NCBI RefSeq assembly: GCF_910592395.1
Contig: NC_088319.1
Coordinates: forward strand, 13,580,001-13,644,000
Origin: Lineus longissimus
Taxonomy: Eukaryota > Nemertea > Pilidiophora > Heteronemertea > Lineidae
Length of the DNA stretch: 64,000 bases
Reading direction: 5' to 3'
Both the position numbers and the translations under genes were made by a program. This document shows positions 61,896 to 64,000 of this stretch, one piece after another; within the stretch, counting starts at the first letter, position 1; each line of letters begins with the position of its first letter. The notes below the pieces were generated by a model. That model saw only the letters and a program-made list of their open reading frames with translations, had not been told where the DNA came from and did no database searches.

Positions 61896-62261
61896 ATGGA
61901 TGTCGACGATGCTTTGGGAAGCGTTGGAAGGTGGTGCCTTTCACGGCTTGACTCTGGAGGAACCAGATACGTCTTTCTGGTGTGGTGATGACTCCTGTGT
62001 GAACTCAAAACCCGTTTGATGTAAGTGGTCACTGTTCCACTGTGTGTGGAGATGTTGAAGCTGACTGGGCGTCGGCTGTATTTCTTGGCACGGTTCCCGG
62101 AGGAGAAGGGGTCATTACTTAGCGTTGTTGCTAATTGGTACGACTTTCTGTCGGAGTGTTTAACGTCTGAACACGAGGATTCAAGGAAGGTCGATGCGGA
62201 AAGTGCTACGTTCGGTGTTGCGTCGGAATCCGAGAGGTCGAGGAGTGTCGCGTCGTTTTGA
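61896..62261 (+). other. Coding-like G-rich patch, broken frames
   Basis: A 30-codon ATG frame (61896-61988, MDVDDALGSVGRW...) is followed by a 70-codon frame with ATG at 62052 (MLKLTGRRLYFLARFPEEKG..., ending 62261). The base composition is G/T-rich with protein-like residue use, unlike the AT-rich surroundings. No family is recognised. It could be a decayed retrocopy, a transposon fragment or a lone exon; a GATGTAAGTGG donor-like sequence lies at about 62019. Evidence for a working gene is weak. Confidence 0.2.
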
Positions 62262-64000
62262 TCTTGTGAGCCGTACCTCCAGAGGTTCGTATGCTGTTTT
62301 GGAGAACTATGACGCTGGGGGTTTACGGTAACATTAGAACAGAAAGGGTAGGACTGACTGCCGATGATACTTGTCAGTCGATTTGAAAGATTATGAGTAA
62401 AAAGACTATTACTCGAGAAGTAAGCTTATACATCGCACGAGGATTCTCCTGCCACGCGTGTCCTTCTGGGGAACTGCCTGATCGATATCAATGTCATCAA
62501 CTGACACGGTAAGCGGTAAAATGCACGACAGTGTTTGACATCAACGTGCGATATCAAGCGAATTCCACCAATCGCGAAAAACCGTTCCAAATTCAACTGA
62601 TCACACTATTTTAAGACAGTGTTTTGAATGCCATTCCGGCATGACGCAAAAAGTGCACGCGGGAAACTCAGAAACGGTAATACCCACCTGATGTGTAAAT
62701 TAGCAACAAGCCACGTAAGGCGATTACTGATCTCTAATGAAGAGATTCTTTTCCAAAGCCATCTCGTTCACTTTGATACTGGAGTGGAAGTCCCATGTCT
62801 CCAGGGCACCTTACCTTCCTTGCATCACAGATTGCATGACACGCAACCAGTTGAGCTAAAATTCAATTTCCGATCAAGATGATGCACAACCATTAGCTCC
62901 CATCAAATGAAACGCAATTTTAAGGCGGAGGCGATTCCTTCTGATATGGGTCATCCGTTTGATTAGCAAAGTGGTCCTGGTCCCCGAGGTCACTGCTGAT
63001 CTCCGCTAAGCTCTCGGATCTCGCGATGACGCCTCTCAAAATCGGATTCTCCACGGTCGTGATTGCGGCAATCGTGTTTAGTGTTCTCTCGTGTTGTTGT
63101 TGTATTGAAAGATTAACTGCTTCCGTGAGCGAGAATAGCCGCGCACTGGCCATATTAGTCGGAACATCTGAATCCTTCACGATGGAGAAATGCTCGGCTT
63201 ACGCGAAAAATACGGGCTTACCGTGAGACGCAATAGTAATCGAAGGAAGCGGACAGAAGACCCGTATGAATTAATTCAAAGGGGCGAGAGACAAGTCGTA
63301 TAGCCTATACGCATGCAACAAAATATTGTATTTCCTGAACGTTCTCTCAAGATCACTGCTACACCGGTGACGCGATTCGCCTGAAATATGGGTTTATGCC
63401 CGCCTCTGATGGCTTTGTGAAACAGACATTAAGTCAAGTCGTACATGTTCAATTTTTATGTTAAAGAAATGTCCTAAAAGCTACCCATATAAAACCAAAA
63501 TGTTGGTGTCTCATTCCTCTAATGACAGCACTTAGCAAGTAACATTTCAGCAAAAAAGCCGCGTTGAAAAAGAAGCACTCGATCCGTTGCAAAAGACAAT
63601 AACACGTTTTTTTTGCTTTTTAGCAAGTGGCTTATCAGCTCCAATTACTCTTAATCAATGGAGGGATGGATCTGACATACTTCAGCATAACTCAATCCAA
63701 TGATGCGCTTCTTTGATGCTGATGGTGCATTAACTTCATTTCAGATGCATTCTTTTGTCACTTTGACGCTGGAGCGATGTTCTGAGGGAATAGCAAATGG
63801 AATTGTCATTAATGCCAATTTTCACGGTCGCAACTGATGTGGCGGTTTGAGATGATTGTACCAGGAGTTTATGATGTAAAGGCGATCGTATTGAATGGAA
63901 TTAAGAAACACTGAGAACGATAAGAGAGACATTTGATTTGGGAGAAAGCGGTGCACTCTTAGAAATAACAAAGGCTTTTGAGGTTTTGAACGATATTTGA
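62262..64000. other. Non-coding stretch to the right edge
   Basis: No gene supported. Frames near 62628-62882 and 62920-63226 overlap on both strands. The part at about 63640-63910 has long non-repetitive words with ATTAATGCCAATTTTC and GCATTAACTTCATTTC, reminiscent of a conserved non-coding element; this cannot be tested here. Confidence 0.35.

Noticed and set aside
1-64000. CRISPR arrays, operons, phage or plasmid genes
   Set aside because: None seen; the spliced gene, LINE and repeat content mark eukaryotic nuclear DNA. Short tandem arrays lack spacer-repeat alternation.

Overview
The window is animal nuclear DNA, most likely from a marine invertebrate. It carries a spliced seven-transmembrane receptor gene with GT-AG introns of about 190-260 bp, a 5'-truncated LINE retrotransposon of the L2/CR1-like kind, miniature inverted-repeat elements, tandem repeats of 17-229 bp, homopolymer C and G runs, and several palindromic TACATGTACATGTA patches. 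G+C is about 40% by eye. The receptor at 40641 belongs to a peptide-receptor group (myosuppressin/FMRFamide-like, DMSR/srw) that is most expanded in protostomes. That leans toward a lophotrochozoan, but the phylum cannot be fixed from the sequence.

The window is gene-poor. Positions 1-37 kb hold no gene I can support. They contain decayed and compact repeats: a palindrome at 345-476, dispersed repeat pairs (about 128-216 with 28487-28581, and 3434-3530 with 35543-35634), a perfect 36-bp inverted repeat at 12424-12543, a 303-bp miniature transposon at 15853-16155, a possible repeat-bearing coding relic near 17330-17800, a three-copy 228-bp tandem array at 27254-27926, and a tRNA-like SINE remnant near 33300. 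Positions 37315-38414 are the 3' third of a LINE with an open reverse-transcriptase frame.

The gene-bearing part is 40.6-46.9 kb. An intronless class A receptor on the plus strand (40641-41768) faces a four-exon orphan class A receptor on the minus strand (44541-46860), tail to tail, 2.8 kb apart. The minus-strand model rests on four exons whose phases fit exactly (184+187+92+1196 bp = 552 codons plus stop). Its joined protein restores a Cys3.25 and DRY motif at the correct spacing, and the Arg codon of DRY is split by an intron. It lacks the sodium-site Asp2.50, has a degenerate NPxxY and carries a long Ser/Thr/Pro-rich tail, so it is the most unusual gene here. Nothing suggests the two receptors share a ligand.

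Positions 47-64 kb are again without a confident gene. They hold a 23-nt C run, a probable retroposon 3' tail near 48240-48540, a frameshifted LINE relic at 52832-53018, a four-copy 74-bp tandem array at 60249-60544 and a weakly coding-like patch at 61896-62261. Open frames of 120-142 codons elsewhere occur about as often as chance predicts at this base composition, so they are not annotated as genes.
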